Virus record (IMG/VR): IMGVR_UViG_3300036978_000319
Location: 1 to 64,000 of that record
Length of the DNA: 64,000 bases
Direction: 5' to 3' (one strand)
From: a virus
In this document: piece by piece, positions 7,251 through 14,990 of the stretch
Layout: each line of letters starts with the position of its first letter
Numbering within the stretch: the first letter of the stretch is position 1
The notes under the pieces: generated by a model
What the model was told of the DNA's origin: nothing
Databases searched by the model: none
The model's input: only the letters and a program-made list of their open reading frames with translations
Made by a program: the position numbers and the translations under genes

Positions 7251-7284
7251 AGGCAGAAGGGGTGGTTCCCTTCTGCCTTTTTTG
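7251..7284 (+). terminator. Strong rho-independent terminator
   Basis: AGGCAGAAGGG (7251-7261) and CCCTTCTGCCT (7268-7278) form a perfect 11-bp stem with a 6-base loop. The tract TTTTTGTTTGTT follows. It lies 41 bp after the DUF932-like stop and insulates it from the AAA+ gene downstream. Confidence 0.93.
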
Positions 7285-7296
7285 TTTGTTGCTGAT

Positions 7297-7307
7297 GATA
7301 TATAAAT
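7297..7307 (+). promoter_or_regulatory. Late-type promoter box GATATATAAAT
   Basis: The box contains TATAAAT, close to the T4 late consensus TATAAATA, and lies 19 bp before the ATG at 7326 and just after a terminator. It belongs to the GATATATA/GATAAATA class listed before most virion genes here. Confidence 0.6.
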
Positions 7308-7325
7308 CAAATTAAAAAATAAAGA

Positions 7326-8666
7326 ATGAAACAAGTACTATCATTTAGCGAATGGGTTATGACGGAAGGCATGACCGCTGGCGCAACCGGGATTGTTGAT
7401 CATAAGCTTTCACAAGCAGCCGATGTCATTGCCTCGTTTATGAATCGTAAGACTGGTCTTGGCTTTGCACAGTTTCCCTTCATGGTTTATGTTGACGGTG
7501 TTGCTGGAATTATGTATTATAGTAGTAAATCTGACGCCGCGTTTAGAGTAGGCTCAGGCACTGCTGGTACACTCGTAGGCAGCCTAGATTGGTTGGATCA
7601 ATTTTGGCAAGACAGTAGCACATTCACAATCACAAGCGATGAGTTTTCAATTGTGCAGTTAGTGGGAGAGTTTGCTAGACTTGCTCTTGATAAGAAGGCA
7701 GTTGATGCTGCTTTACAAGAGAGTATACTTGTCGAGAGTAAGGATGGGCTTCTTACACCTGAAGAGATAAAGATCATCTCTCGCAAACTAGATAGCGGAG
7801 AAAGCGCTATGGCAATCAGTAAAAGTCTTGGGGTAAGCTACGGTCAAATTCTTAAGGTTAAAAAGGGTGTAAAGGTTAAAGAAGATCGCTCACCAGTAGA
7901 GCAAGAAAATGAAATGACTCTTGCTGATAAGGTCCTATGGATGGAAGAGACAATGGAAGATGTCTATGAAATTACACGCCGTGTTGCCGCAGGTGCTTTC
8001 AATAGTCTATTCATTAGCGGCAGAGCAGGTACAGGTAAGACATTTAGTGTTGAGCGTGCAATGCATGACGAAGGCCTAGATGAAGGCGAAGACTGGATTA
8101 AGGTTAGTGGCTCGGTTAGTACTATTATGATGTATAAAGCTCTATATGACTACCGTAATAAGACTCTTGTCTTTGATGATGCCGATGCAGTCTTCTCTAA
8201 TGAGGATGGCAGAAACATTCTTAAGGCAGCTCTTGATACTAAAAAGATTCGTAAGATCTCATATATGAAAAAACTTGGTATGCTATATGACCCGGTTGAC
8301 TTTAGAGACAACCCGGAAGGAGAATTCAATGCACTTGAGAGTGGCTTAATACCTAACCAATTTGAGTTTGCAGGTCGGGTTATCTTTATTTCAAACCTTT
8401 CTAAAGATAAGGCTGACCCTGATGGCGCAATTCGCAGCCGAAGCATTCTTATAGATGTTAACCCTGATGATGCAACCTTAATGGAGCGTATGCGTCTTTT
8501 GCTTCCACACCTTGAACCAAAGGAACTCCCAATTGCTGATAAGGAAGAGATCTATGAGTTTATGAAGCAGGCACGTGACATCAGTATGAGGACTTTCGTT
8601 AAGGCGGCTGGGTTTAAGCTGGCGGGTCTTCCTAATTGGAAGAGAATGGCTAGCAGGTATCTTTAA
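7326..8666 (+). CDS. AAA+ ATPase with HTH linker and capsid-targeting-like N-terminus
   Basis: The product has 446 residues. Residues 1-14 (MKQVLSFSEWVMTE) resemble the capsid-targeting peptides of T4 internal proteins. Residues 20-130 are an uncharacterised alpha/beta region. A helix-turn-helix-like segment at about 145-175 (ALESG-type AMAISKSLGVSYGQI) follows. The AAA+ module has Walker A GRAGTGKT (232-239), Walker B LVFDDADAVF (281-290), sensor 1 in VIFISN (N357) and arginines at 370 and 372. The ATPase could remodel a DNA or protein complex; the substrate is unknown. The late-type promoter fits a virion role. If the N-terminal reading is right, it may be packaged and delivered with the DNA. 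Confidence 0.8.
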   Translation: MKQVLSFSEWVMTEGMTAGATGIVDHKLSQAADVIASFMNRKTGLGFAQFPFMVYVDGVAGIMYYSSKSDAAFRVGSGTAGTLVGSLDWLDQFWQDSSTFTITSDEFSIVQLVGEFARLALDKKAVDAALQESILVESKDGLLTPEEIKIISRKLDSGESAMAISKSLGVSYGQILKVKKGVKVKEDRSPVEQENEMTLADKVLWMEETMEDVYEITRRVAAGAFNSLFISGRAGTGKTFSVERAMHDEGLDEGEDWIKVSGSVSTIMMYKALYDYRNKTLVFDDADAVFSNEDGRNILKAALDTKKIRKISYMKKLGMLYDPVDFRDNPEGEFNALESGLIPNQFEFAGRVIFISNLSKDKADPDGAIRSRSILIDVNPDDATLMERMRLLLPHLEPKELPIADKEEIYEFMKQARDISMRTFVKAAGFKLAGLPNWKRMASRYL

Positions 8667-8669
8667 GCC

Positions 8670-8762
8670 ATGCATACCGTTAAGTCATATGTATTAGCTA
8701 TCATACTTTACCTGGCATTGCTATGGCTTAAGATTAGAAGAAGTGAGTCAGATTCACAATAA
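8670..8762 (+). CDS. Single-pass membrane microprotein (30 aa)
   Basis: ATG at 8670 opens 30 codons between two clear genes, starting 3 bp after the AAA+ stop. The product is one hydrophobic helix (SYVLAIILYLALLWL) flanked by basic residues and a Ser/Asp-rich tail. Such small single-pass proteins are common in phages, but nothing beyond topology supports it. Confidence 0.4.
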   Translation: MHTVKSYVLAIILYLALLWLKIRRSESDSQ

Positions 8763-8776
8763 AATAAAATTAGATT

Positions 8777-9382
8777 ATGTACACAAGAGAACAAATTGAA
8801 GCTGCGGTAAAGGCTAAAGCATATGTTTGGTTTGATGACACCGCAAATAAAGGATACGACGTTAATATAGTTGGTGTCCGAAACAACTCACCGGAAGTAG
8901 GTGATAGAGTTACTAACTTATTTGACGACTATATGACAGTATCGTATAAGGTTGATGGAGTTTGGAAATTCGCTTCTTGGGCAATAACTACAGACCCAGG
9001 AACTAAAGCAGTTAAAGAGTATCACAATCCAAACGGAGTTGCTCGCGTTGTTCCTGGGCAATATAGAGGAATGTGGGCTGTTGGTTTACACCAAGGTAAA
9101 TACGAAGCAATGCGTCAGGTTAAACCAGTAAAAGTATATCGTGACAAGAACAAGGATATGACTTTTAATGAAACCGTTATAGAAGAAGGTATTTTTGGTA
9201 TTAATGGTCACCGATCAAATCCAACAACCGAATCTGCTTATGTAGAGAATTGGTCAGAAGGATGCCAGGTCTTTAAAAGAGTTAAAGACTTTAATGAATT
9301 TATGGCTATAATGAACAAATCAAAAGATATACATAGCAACTCTTTTACATATACCCTTTTAGAATCTACGGATATCAGATAA
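8777..9382 (+). CDS. L,D-transpeptidase-like cell-wall enzyme
   Basis: The 201-residue product has the hallmark of YkuD-type L,D-transpeptidases in the form used by phages and plasmids: a histidine in FGINGHR (H145) and SEGCQVF with the nucleophile C163, followed by DFNEFM. The region GIFGINGHRSNPTTES resembles the INIHR substrate loop. There is no signal peptide, so access to the wall would need a holin or lysis. It may cut or re-form peptidoglycan peptide bonds during lysis or entry. Its codons are more A+T-rich than those upstream, the same shift as in the three genes that follow, so it appears to belong to that cassette. Confidence 0.7.
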   Translation: MYTREQIEAAVKAKAYVWFDDTANKGYDVNIVGVRNNSPEVGDRVTNLFDDYMTVSYKVDGVWKFASWAITTDPGTKAVKEYHNPNGVARVVPGQYRGMWAVGLHQGKYEAMRQVKPVKVYRDKNKDMTFNETVIEEGIFGINGHRSNPTTESAYVENWSEGCQVFKRVKDFNEFMAIMNKSKDIHSNSFTYTLLESTDIR

Positions 9383-9436
9383 GAATAAAGATACTGATAT
9401 GAAATCCCGGTTTGAACTCAAAATTAAGTACTTACT

Positions 9437-11365
9437 ATGAGTCAGTCATACTCAGAAATTTTGAGCGGGGTTTTAGTACATCAATCATCTAATGAACTTT
9501 TTTATCAAGGAAACACCACTGTAGGCGCTAAATCAGTAACCAAAGAAGTTGTTGATACGATAGGTGCTGATCGTGCATCTATTTGGTTGTTTAACGAAGA
9601 CCGAAGTTCTATTATATTACAGCAGCTATATGTCAAAGCAGAAGATACTTTCTATCAAGACATTTCACTTCATAAGTCTGATTTTGAACCATACTTTATT
9701 GCATTGGAAGATGACCCAATCATTATCGCTAATGACGCTCAAACACATCCAGCTACTTCGTGTTTTCTTGAAGGATATCTCAAACCACTTGGTGTAAAGT
9801 CAATGCTCGATGTACCTGTTTGGTATAGAGGATCACTTATTGGTGTTATCTGTATTGAAAGTTTAACACTGCGTTCTTGGAGGACTGAAGAAGTTCATTT
9901 TACTCAAATACTTTCGTCTCTATATTCATTTGCTTATTCTGTTAAAGAATCCAACAAGTTATCGAGTCAAATGATAGAACAAGAAAAATTTCTCGATACA
10001 TCAGCAATCATTTCAATGGCTGATTCTAAAGGAAAGATAACTTATGTCAATCAAAAATTTACCGATGTCTCTGGTTATTCTTTAGACGAAGTTATAGGTA
10101 AAGATCATAATATAGTAAATTCTGGAACTCATTCACGAGAGTTTTGGACTGATATGTATAAGACAGTCGTTAAAGACAAACGTATTTGGAATGCTATATG
10201 TACTAATCGAGCAAAGGATGGATCTCTATATTATGTAGATACTTTCATTAAATGTGATTTTAATGAAACCGGAGAACTTCAAAGGTTTATGTCAATACGT
10301 CAGGATGTTACTGACATAAAGAGAAAGGAGATAGAGATATCCAACAGGATGAATGCTATTAATCGATCAAACGCTGTTATAGAATTTGATTTAGATGGCA
10401 ATATAAAATTCGCAAACGATCTTTTCTTGAGTACGATGGGATATTCTTTACATGAGGAACTTGTCGGTAAACATCATAGCATATTTGTTGAGGAAGGAGT
10501 AAAGGAGACTGAAGAATATGCAAACTTTTGGAATACATTAAGAGAAGGGCAGTTCTATATGGGTGAAATTACCCGAAAGAAGAAAGACGGTTCTTTAATC
10601 TATTTACAGGCAACTTACAACCCTATCATAGGAGCTGATGGAAAACCTTATAGAGTAATGAAAATTGCTACTGACGTTACTCAAAGCTACAATCAACAGA
10701 GGGAGATTGAAAAGAAGAACACCTATCTTGAGCACGCCGCAAAGATTCTTCGTCATGATATGCATAGCGGAATTAACACGTATATGCCTAGAGGATTGAG
10801 TTCATTAGAACGAAGACTATCTGATGAACAGGCAAAGGAACTTAAGATTGATGCTCCTCTAAGAATGATTAAGGAAGGTCTAAGACATACACAAAAAGTT
10901 TACAAAGGAGTTTATGAATTTACAAATCTCGTAAAGAAGGATGTAGTTCTTAACAGAGAAGACCTAAATCTTAAGGACATACTCATAGACTATTTGTCCG
11001 CGACCGCTTATCGTCCACAGGTTGATATATCAGACATTGGTGAATATAGTGTTAATGAAGCACTCTTTTGCACTTCAATAGATAATCTTATTCGTAATGG
11101 TTTAAAGTATAATGATAGTTCAACAAAAAAGATAAAAATATATCGTATAGATGATATACTTTATGTTGAAGATAATGGTAGAGGATTAAGCCAAGAAGAG
11201 TTTGATTACTTATCTAAGCCATATACTCGTAAAGAAGGACAGCAAGAATCAGGAACTGGACTTGGGCTTAATATATGTATTGCAATTCTTGAAGAACATG
11301 GCTTCTTAATAACATGTAGCAAACTTTCCGAGGGTGGTACCCAAATGAAAATAAAACTAAAATAA
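9437..11365 (+). CDS. Soluble hybrid sensor histidine kinase (GAF-PAS-PAS-HisKA-HATPase)
   Basis: The product has 642 residues. GAF domain at about 25-170. PAS 1 at about 185-297, ending with a PAC-like FMSIRQDVTDIKRKE. PAS 2 at about 305-420, ending MKIATDVTQSY. Dimerisation/phosphoacceptor helix with H440 in LRHDMHSG. HATPase_c with N-box SIDNLIRNGLKYND (N554), G1 VEDNGRGL (D579) and G2 GTGLGLNI (606-613). All catalytic boxes are present, so it should be active. There is no transmembrane helix, so it senses a cytoplasmic signal; the ligand is unknown. The receiver gene starts 12 bp downstream. Composition is visibly A+T-richer than the phage backbone, which suggests acquisition from a bacterium. 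Phage-borne complete two-component systems are rare. Confidence 0.92.
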   Translation: MSQSYSEILSGVLVHQSSNELFYQGNTTVGAKSVTKEVVDTIGADRASIWLFNEDRSSIILQQLYVKAEDTFYQDISLHKSDFEPYFIALEDDPIIIANDAQTHPATSCFLEGYLKPLGVKSMLDVPVWYRGSLIGVICIESLTLRSWRTEEVHFTQILSSLYSFAYSVKESNKLSSQMIEQEKFLDTSAIISMADSKGKITYVNQKFTDVSGYSLDEVIGKDHNIVNSGTHSREFWTDMYKTVVKDKRIWNAICTNRAKDGSLYYVDTFIKCDFNETGELQRFMSIRQDVTDIKRKEIEISNRMNAINRSNAVIEFDLDGNIKFANDLFLSTMGYSLHEELVGKHHSIFVEEGVKETEEYANFWNTLREGQFYMGEITRKKKDGSLIYLQATYNPIIGADGKPYRVMKIATDVTQSYNQQREIEKKNTYLEHAAKILRHDMHSGINTYMPRGLSSLERRLSDEQAKELKIDAPLRMIKEGLRHTQKVYKGVYEFTNLVKKDVVLNREDLNLKDILIDYLSATAYRPQVDISDIGEYSVNEALFCTSIDNLIRNGLKYNDSSTKKIKIYRIDDILYVEDNGRGLSQEEFDYLSKPYTRKEGQQESGTGLGLNICIAILEEHGFLITCSKLSEGGTQMKIKLK

Positions 11366-11376
11366 AGATAATTTGA

Positions 11377-11808
11377 ATGATTGATTCAATTTTACTCGTA
11401 GACGATGAGAGTTTATTTCACTTAGTATTTGAAGACGCATGCAGTCTTCTTGACATCTCGCTTTCTCTTGAAAGTATTGATAGCTCAGATGAAGCTGCTA
11501 AACTTTTTGAAGGTTGGCAACAGGATAATGACGGAAAGCCAGAATGTGTTTTTGTAGATCTTAACATAATTGGTTCTTCATATGACGGAATTGAATTAAT
11601 ACGTAAGATAAATTTTGAGTACGGTAACAATGTGGTTATTGGAATCATATCATCATCTAATGAATCAGAAGAACAGGCAAAAGCAGTTAAAGCAGGAGCT
11701 CAGTTTTGGATAATCAAATCGGATGATATTGAACCAAGATTAGAAGACTTCAAAAAAGACTTTGCAGGTTACAAAAACAGAACTGCTTCGTTTAAGATTT
11801 ATAGATAA
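11377..11808 (+). CDS. Single-domain response regulator (receiver only)
   Basis: The 143-residue CheY-type receiver has an acidic pair D9-D10 in LLVDDE, phosphoacceptor D61 in VFVDLN, a Ser in the Thr/Ser switch position (S92) and K114 in WIIKSDD. All residues needed for phosphotransfer from the adjacent kinase are present. No DNA-binding or enzymatic output follows the receiver, only about 25 basic residues. The output is therefore by protein contact, perhaps with the membrane protein encoded next (its ATG overlaps this stop as TAATG). Confidence 0.9.
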   Translation: MIDSILLVDDESLFHLVFEDACSLLDISLSLESIDSSDEAAKLFEGWQQDNDGKPECVFVDLNIIGSSYDGIELIRKINFEYGNNVVIGIISSSNESEEQAKAVKAGAQFWIIKSDDIEPRLEDFKKDFAGYKNRTASFKIYR

Positions 11809-12386
11809 TGAAAGTAACTAAAGAGGTTAGAGATTTTTTACTCAAGGTTCAAAAAACTAAAAGAGTTGCTATTGAAGGTAATCTTTTAAAAGTTATAGAA
11901 CCAGAAGAAGGTGATACTGAATTTGCCACCTACATTTCGACTGCTTTAGAAAAAGATAAAGATGGCAGAAAAAAGCGTCTAGAAGTTACTAAACAGGTGC
12001 AAGAAAGAAATCGAGAATTATTAGAATCTGAAGATAAAAATCTTCGCGTAAACGAAGATCTTAAAATTGCTCTTCAAGAAGCAGAAAAATCTAAAACAGA
12101 AGCATTAGCTGCAAAGGATATGGCTCTGAATGATTTGGATATCATTCAAAAAAAATCACAAACCGAGCTTATAAGTACAATAGTGAAAGTTGCTTTGCTT
12201 GTGATTCTTAGTGTTGGGGCTATAACTACTTTAATGTATGCAATCGCAATGATTACTAATAAAGATACCCAGATAATTGGATCTACTTGGTCTAATATGT
12301 TTGGCATCCTTTTAACCAATGCATTTTCTATTGTAGGAACTATTATGGGTGTAAAATACGCATCTGAAAATAAAAATAACGATTAG
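11808..12386 (+). CDS. Coiled-coil membrane protein, third gene of the two-component cassette
   Basis: The 192-residue product has a soluble N-terminal part, a long charged coiled coil at about residues 55-120 (KKRLEVTKQVQERN onward), then two transmembrane helices at about 125-148 and 162-182, and a short polar tail. The topology is N-in with a hairpin in the membrane. It could anchor or transduce the phosphorelay signal, or act as a holin-like or membrane-remodelling effector. No family is recognised. The start codon overlaps the receiver stop (TAATG), which argues for stoichiometric, coupled expression. Confidence 0.75.
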   Translation: MKVTKEVRDFLLKVQKTKRVAIEGNLLKVIEPEEGDTEFATYISTALEKDKDGRKKRLEVTKQVQERNRELLESEDKNLRVNEDLKIALQEAEKSKTEALAAKDMALNDLDIIQKKSQTELISTIVKVALLVILSVGAITTLMYAIAMITNKDTQIIGSTWSNMFGILLTNAFSIVGTIMGVKYASENKNND

Positions 12387-12424
12387 ACAAATCGAGTCAG
12401 ATGCACGATAATTAGAGTGCTTGT

Positions 12425-12445
12425 CTATGTTTCATTTTAACATAG
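12425..12445 (+). terminator. Possible weak terminator hairpin
   Basis: CTATGTT (12425-12431) pairs with AACATAG (12439-12445) around a 7-base loop. The downstream TGTTGTTACCTTTTCT is only moderately T-rich. Its position just after the A+T-rich cassette is suitable. Confidence 0.4.
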
Positions 12446-12463
12446 TGTTGTTACCTTTTCTGT

Positions 12464-12637
12464 ATGGATCCTATTTACACGGCAGCATATATCTTGACTG
12501 GCATCCTAGTTAGTCTGTTTATTGATGCGATCTTGTGGGCAGGTAAACTAACGCCGCTCACTAATTGGCAAAAGTCTTTTGCTATTCTGCTTTGGCCAAT
12601 AATACTCTTAAATTTGTATCTCAATGACAACGATTGA
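12464..12637 (+). CDS. Small membrane protein (57 aa, two TM helices)
   Basis: ATG at 12464 opens 57 codons: a first hydrophobic helix (AAYILTGILVSLFIDAILW), a short polar loop with KLTPLTNWQK, and a second helix (SFAILLWPIILLNLYL). It overlaps the next gene by 14 bp, the same overlap length seen at three other junctions in this window. Topology alone would allow a holin or anti-holin, with no further support. Confidence 0.55.
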   Translation: MDPIYTAAYILTGILVSLFIDAILWAGKLTPLTNWQKSFAILLWPIILLNLYLNDND

Positions 12638-13031
12638 AGTTGGCAGATGCGGTGAGTATAGTAAAGATGAGTGCTACACAATAGAACTATCAGACTTCAC
12701 TCAACCTAAGTTTGGTCATATCCGCACTCTTATCACAATAGCCGCATACCATCTAGGTGATAGTGTACTTAGAGGATCTATAGGACATCCTCATGCAGAC
12801 TGCACCGATGAAGACTACTTAAGCATGCCATGTGATAGTGAGACACCCTTTACAATCTCTAATGTGCATATGGGGCCTGGGAGCAAGTGCTGGGGGACTG
12901 TTAGGTTTACCGATACACCAGTTGGTAAAAGAGCAAGACTGATTTACATGCAGGGTGGCAGGTTTAGTGTTAGGTCGGTTGATAGAGGCAGCGCGGTTGA
13001 AATAGTAACATGGGACCTAGTTGAGAGGTGA
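12624..13031 (+). CDS. Unidentified 135-aa protein
   Basis: The product is soluble, with mixed alpha/beta character and several Cys and His (YSKDECY, HPHADCTDED, GPGSKCWGTV). The C-terminal half reads as short beta strands. No known motif is evident. The start lies inside the previous gene by 14 bp. A TATATTTA promoter element follows immediately after the stop, so this gene ends its transcription unit. Confidence 0.6.
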   Translation: MTTIEVGRCGEYSKDECYTIELSDFTQPKFGHIRTLITIAAYHLGDSVLRGSIGHPHADCTDEDYLSMPCDSETPFTISNVHMGPGSKCWGTVRFTDTPVGKRARLIYMQGGRFSVRSVDRGSAVEIVTWDLVER

Positions 13032-13034
13032 TGA

Positions 13035-13048
13035 TTATATTTAACTAT
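13035..13048 (+). promoter_or_regulatory. Partial class 1 promoter (-10 and leader only)
   Basis: TTATATTTAACTAT and the leader CAATAAAC match the class 1 promoters exactly, but the phased TTAACA repeat is missing. At the -35 position 17 bp upstream stands GGACCT, a loose match to GGTACC. It would be an activator-independent variant driving the gene at 13063. Confidence 0.55.
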
Positions 13049-13062
13049 CAATAAACAAAAGA

Positions 13063-13533
13063 ATGCAAAAAGATACTGTCATCTTTGACCTAGACGGAAC
13101 ACTTGCTCTGATTGATGTACGTAGAGCACTTTCAACTAAGCCTAATGGTAAGATCAATTGGGGTATATTCTTTGACCCATCTAACATCACGCTAGATAGG
13201 CCAAACGATCCTGTCATTACTACGGCTAACATCCTTAAGACGGCCGGGTATAAAATCGTCATTTTTTCCGGTCGTAGCCAAGCCACTCAAGATGCCACTC
13301 AGGACTGGCTTGCCCTACACGGAGTGGTGTATGATCAACTTGTTATGAGACCTACCACCGCCGGCCTGGCTCATATGCCTGACAACGATCTTAAGCAGAT
13401 GTGGCTTGACGAGTACTTTCCTGGAGATCAAAGGAACCGCATCATGTGTATCTATGATGATCGTGATCAAGTTGTAAAGATGTGGAGAGACAATGGTCTT
13501 ACATGTATGCAAGTTGCACCGGGGAATTTTTAG
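13063..13533 (+). CDS. PseT-like HAD polynucleotide 3'-phosphatase
   Basis: The 156-residue HAD-superfamily domain has motif I FDLDGTLA (D9, D11), motif II IVIFSGRS, and the C-terminal IYDDRDQVVKMWRDNGL followed by CMQVAPGNF. This last block closely parallels the end of the phosphatase domain of T4 polynucleotide kinase (DDR-x-QVVEMWR, CWQVA-x-GDF). The kinase half is absent, so it is a stand-alone phosphatase expected to remove 3' phosphates from DNA or RNA ends. It would fit repair with the DNA ligase at 20859. Only the partial class 1 promoter precedes it. Confidence 0.82.
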   Translation: MQKDTVIFDLDGTLALIDVRRALSTKPNGKINWGIFFDPSNITLDRPNDPVITTANILKTAGYKIVIFSGRSQATQDATQDWLALHGVVYDQLVMRPTTAGLAHMPDNDLKQMWLDEYFPGDQRNRIMCIYDDRDQVVKMWRDNGLTCMQVAPGNF

Positions 13534-13557
13534 GAATAAATAGAATAGATAATAATT

Positions 13558-13701
13558 ATGGCTAAGAATACAGTTAAGAGAATCCGCGCTCATCAGTTGG
13601 ACAGGATAGATGATGCCGAGACTATTCGGTTTAAGAAACCTAAAAAAACTCGTCCTAAGATTGAGAGACCTCATAAAGAGTGGGATGACGACGAGGAATG
13701 A
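13558..13701 (+). CDS. Highly charged small protein (47 aa)
   Basis: ATG at 13558, preceded by an A-rich leader with GAATAAATA, opens 47 codons ending TGA inside the start of the next promoter. The product has a basic N-terminal and central part (NTVKRIRAHQLDR, KKPKKTRPK) and an acidic end (EWDDDEE). No family is recognised. Such peptides could bind host nucleoprotein complexes. Confidence 0.5.
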   Translation: MAKNTVKRIRAHQLDRIDDAETIRFKKPKKTRPKIERPHKEWDDDEE

Positions 13702-13762
13702 TTTAACAATTCCTTAACACTGGGGTGGTACCAGCTGAGAAACATTGTTTATATTTAACTAT
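13700..13762 (+). promoter_or_regulatory. Class 1 promoter, copy 4
   Basis: Phased TTAACA half-sites lie in 13700-13719, GGTACC at 13727-13732, then 17 bp and TATATT at 13750-13755. It drives the gene at 13780 and overlaps the preceding stop codon. Confidence 0.8.
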
Positions 13763-13779
13763 AGATAGACCAGTCGTAA

Positions 13780-14427
13780 ATGAGTATCAATAACATTGAA
13801 CAGGTAAAGACACTCCTTAGGTTTGACAGTCCTGATGACTTTTATCACCTGCAGATTCTTAAGCGTAAGAAAGAGAATCCTGAACTAGGCTCAAACTCAC
13901 GTGTCATTAAGACCTACTATGTCTCATCACCCGAGTATCTTGAGGCACGCATGCCGGAGATTATTAGCTTGTGTGACTTTTCAAATGCGCGGGCATGTAT
14001 TAATCTTAACCGCCGCTCATTTGAAAAGATGGCCTATCATACCCTAAAGAAGATCACTGATCAAATTATGAACCGTGACTTTGCCTCCGTGCGTAAGGCT
14101 TATGAAAGTGCATGCGGATCCCAGATGAATGAGTCTGACAAAAGGTGGGTCCTTGATGTTGACTGGGTTGACTGGGGTCTTAGTGATGGCTGGGATGTTG
14201 GTCAAAACACATTGAAGATAAAAAGAGATCAATTAATCAATAAGATCATCAAAGATGTTCAGACATGCGTTGCTGATACAGGTCGTGATGACACGGTTTG
14301 GACTCTGCCTACTAAGAACGGTATGCATATCATTACCCGGCCTTTTAATCCAACAGCCTTTTTTGGTAATGTTTGGCACAAGGTGGTCATTCAAAAGAAC
14401 AACCCAACAATACTCTACATACCATAA
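13780..14427 (+). CDS. Unidentified 215-aa protein with primase/polymerase-like motifs
   Basis: The product is soluble. Residues about 125-135 read RWVLDVDWVDW, an h-h-D-h-D pattern, and near 180 is PTKNGMHIITRPFN, a G-x-H pattern. Motifs I and II of archaeo-eukaryotic primase (AEP/PrimPol) folds look like this (DxD and sGxH). The third acidic motif is not evident and the protein is short for a full AEP, so the assignment is tentative. The N-terminal half is helical and charged. It is under a class 1 promoter among DNA-metabolism genes. Confidence 0.6.
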   Translation: MSINNIEQVKTLLRFDSPDDFYHLQILKRKKENPELGSNSRVIKTYYVSSPEYLEARMPEIISLCDFSNARACINLNRRSFEKMAYHTLKKITDQIMNRDFASVRKAYESACGSQMNESDKRWVLDVDWVDWGLSDGWDVGQNTLKIKRDQLINKIIKDVQTCVADTGRDDTVWTLPTKNGMHIITRPFNPTAFFGNVWHKVVIQKNNPTILYIP

Positions 14428-14460
14428 GTACATACATTTAATCTTATCGAGTATTCACTT

Positions 14461-14470
14461 AATATATAAG
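14461..14470 (+). promoter_or_regulatory. Possible late-type box AATATATAAG
   Basis: The box resembles the GATATATAAG elements but lacks the leading G and lies only about 3 bp before the ATG at 14474. The leader would be almost absent, so this is a weak candidate. Confidence 0.3.
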
Positions 14471-14473
14471 TAT

Positions 14474-14986
14474 ATGATAAAGAAAATTATTGTTGCCGTT
14501 GCAGTGTTTCTTGCCGTGCTATTAATCACAAACACGGTATCGGAATCTTCGGTTAGAGAATACCCAGATCTATGTATTGATGACTCTGATGTTGTACTAA
14601 GGGTAAGGAAGAACGGCAGAATTGATAGTCTTGATGAACTTATTGCTGCACTAATTCAGGTTGAGAGCTCCGGGCGAAATGATGTGATTGGAGACAGTCA
14701 TATGGGTGCGCCTTCAGTAGGATGCCTGCAGATTAGACCAATTATGCTAAGGGAGGTTAATAACATCCTGGCTAAAAAGAGTGGTGGAGTAGGGTATGCA
14801 ATGAAAGACCGCACTAACCGTAATAAGTCAATCTCAATGTTTCGGACATGGGCTGCTAAACATCATAAGTCAGACTCGTTTGAAAAGATTGCTCGTAACT
14901 GGAATGGAGGGCCTTTAGGCTATACAAAAACTAGTACTGAACCATATTGGGAGCGTGTCCAAACCTATGCAAAGAAAAGGTTATAG
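14474..14986 (+). CDS. Lytic transglycosylase/lysozyme-like endolysin with N-terminal membrane anchor
   Basis: The 170-residue product begins with MIKKIIVAVAVFLAVLLI, a signal or signal-anchor helix. The catalytic domain follows: ALIQVESSGRND with the probable catalytic E64, SVGCLQIRP (the GxxQI motif of SLT/goose-type enzymes) and IARNWNGGPLG. It should cleave glycan strands of peptidoglycan and reach the periplasm by its own signal, so it is the best endolysin candidate in the window. The start at 14474 is chosen because it places the hydrophobic helix at the N-terminus; the longer upstream frame overlaps the preceding gene. It is convergent with the minus-strand genes that follow. Confidence 0.8.
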   Translation: MIKKIIVAVAVFLAVLLITNTVSESSVREYPDLCIDDSDVVLRVRKNGRIDSLDELIAALIQVESSGRNDVIGDSHMGAPSVGCLQIRPIMLREVNNILAKKSGGVGYAMKDRTNRNKSISMFRTWAAKHHKSDSFEKIARNWNGGPLGYTKTSTEPYWERVQTYAKKRL

Positions 14987-14990
14987 GATC

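Noticed and set aside
14255-14473. N-terminal extension of the transglycosylase frame
   Set aside because: The extension overlaps the preceding gene in another frame and would bury the signal-anchor helix; the ATG at 14474 places it at the N-terminus.
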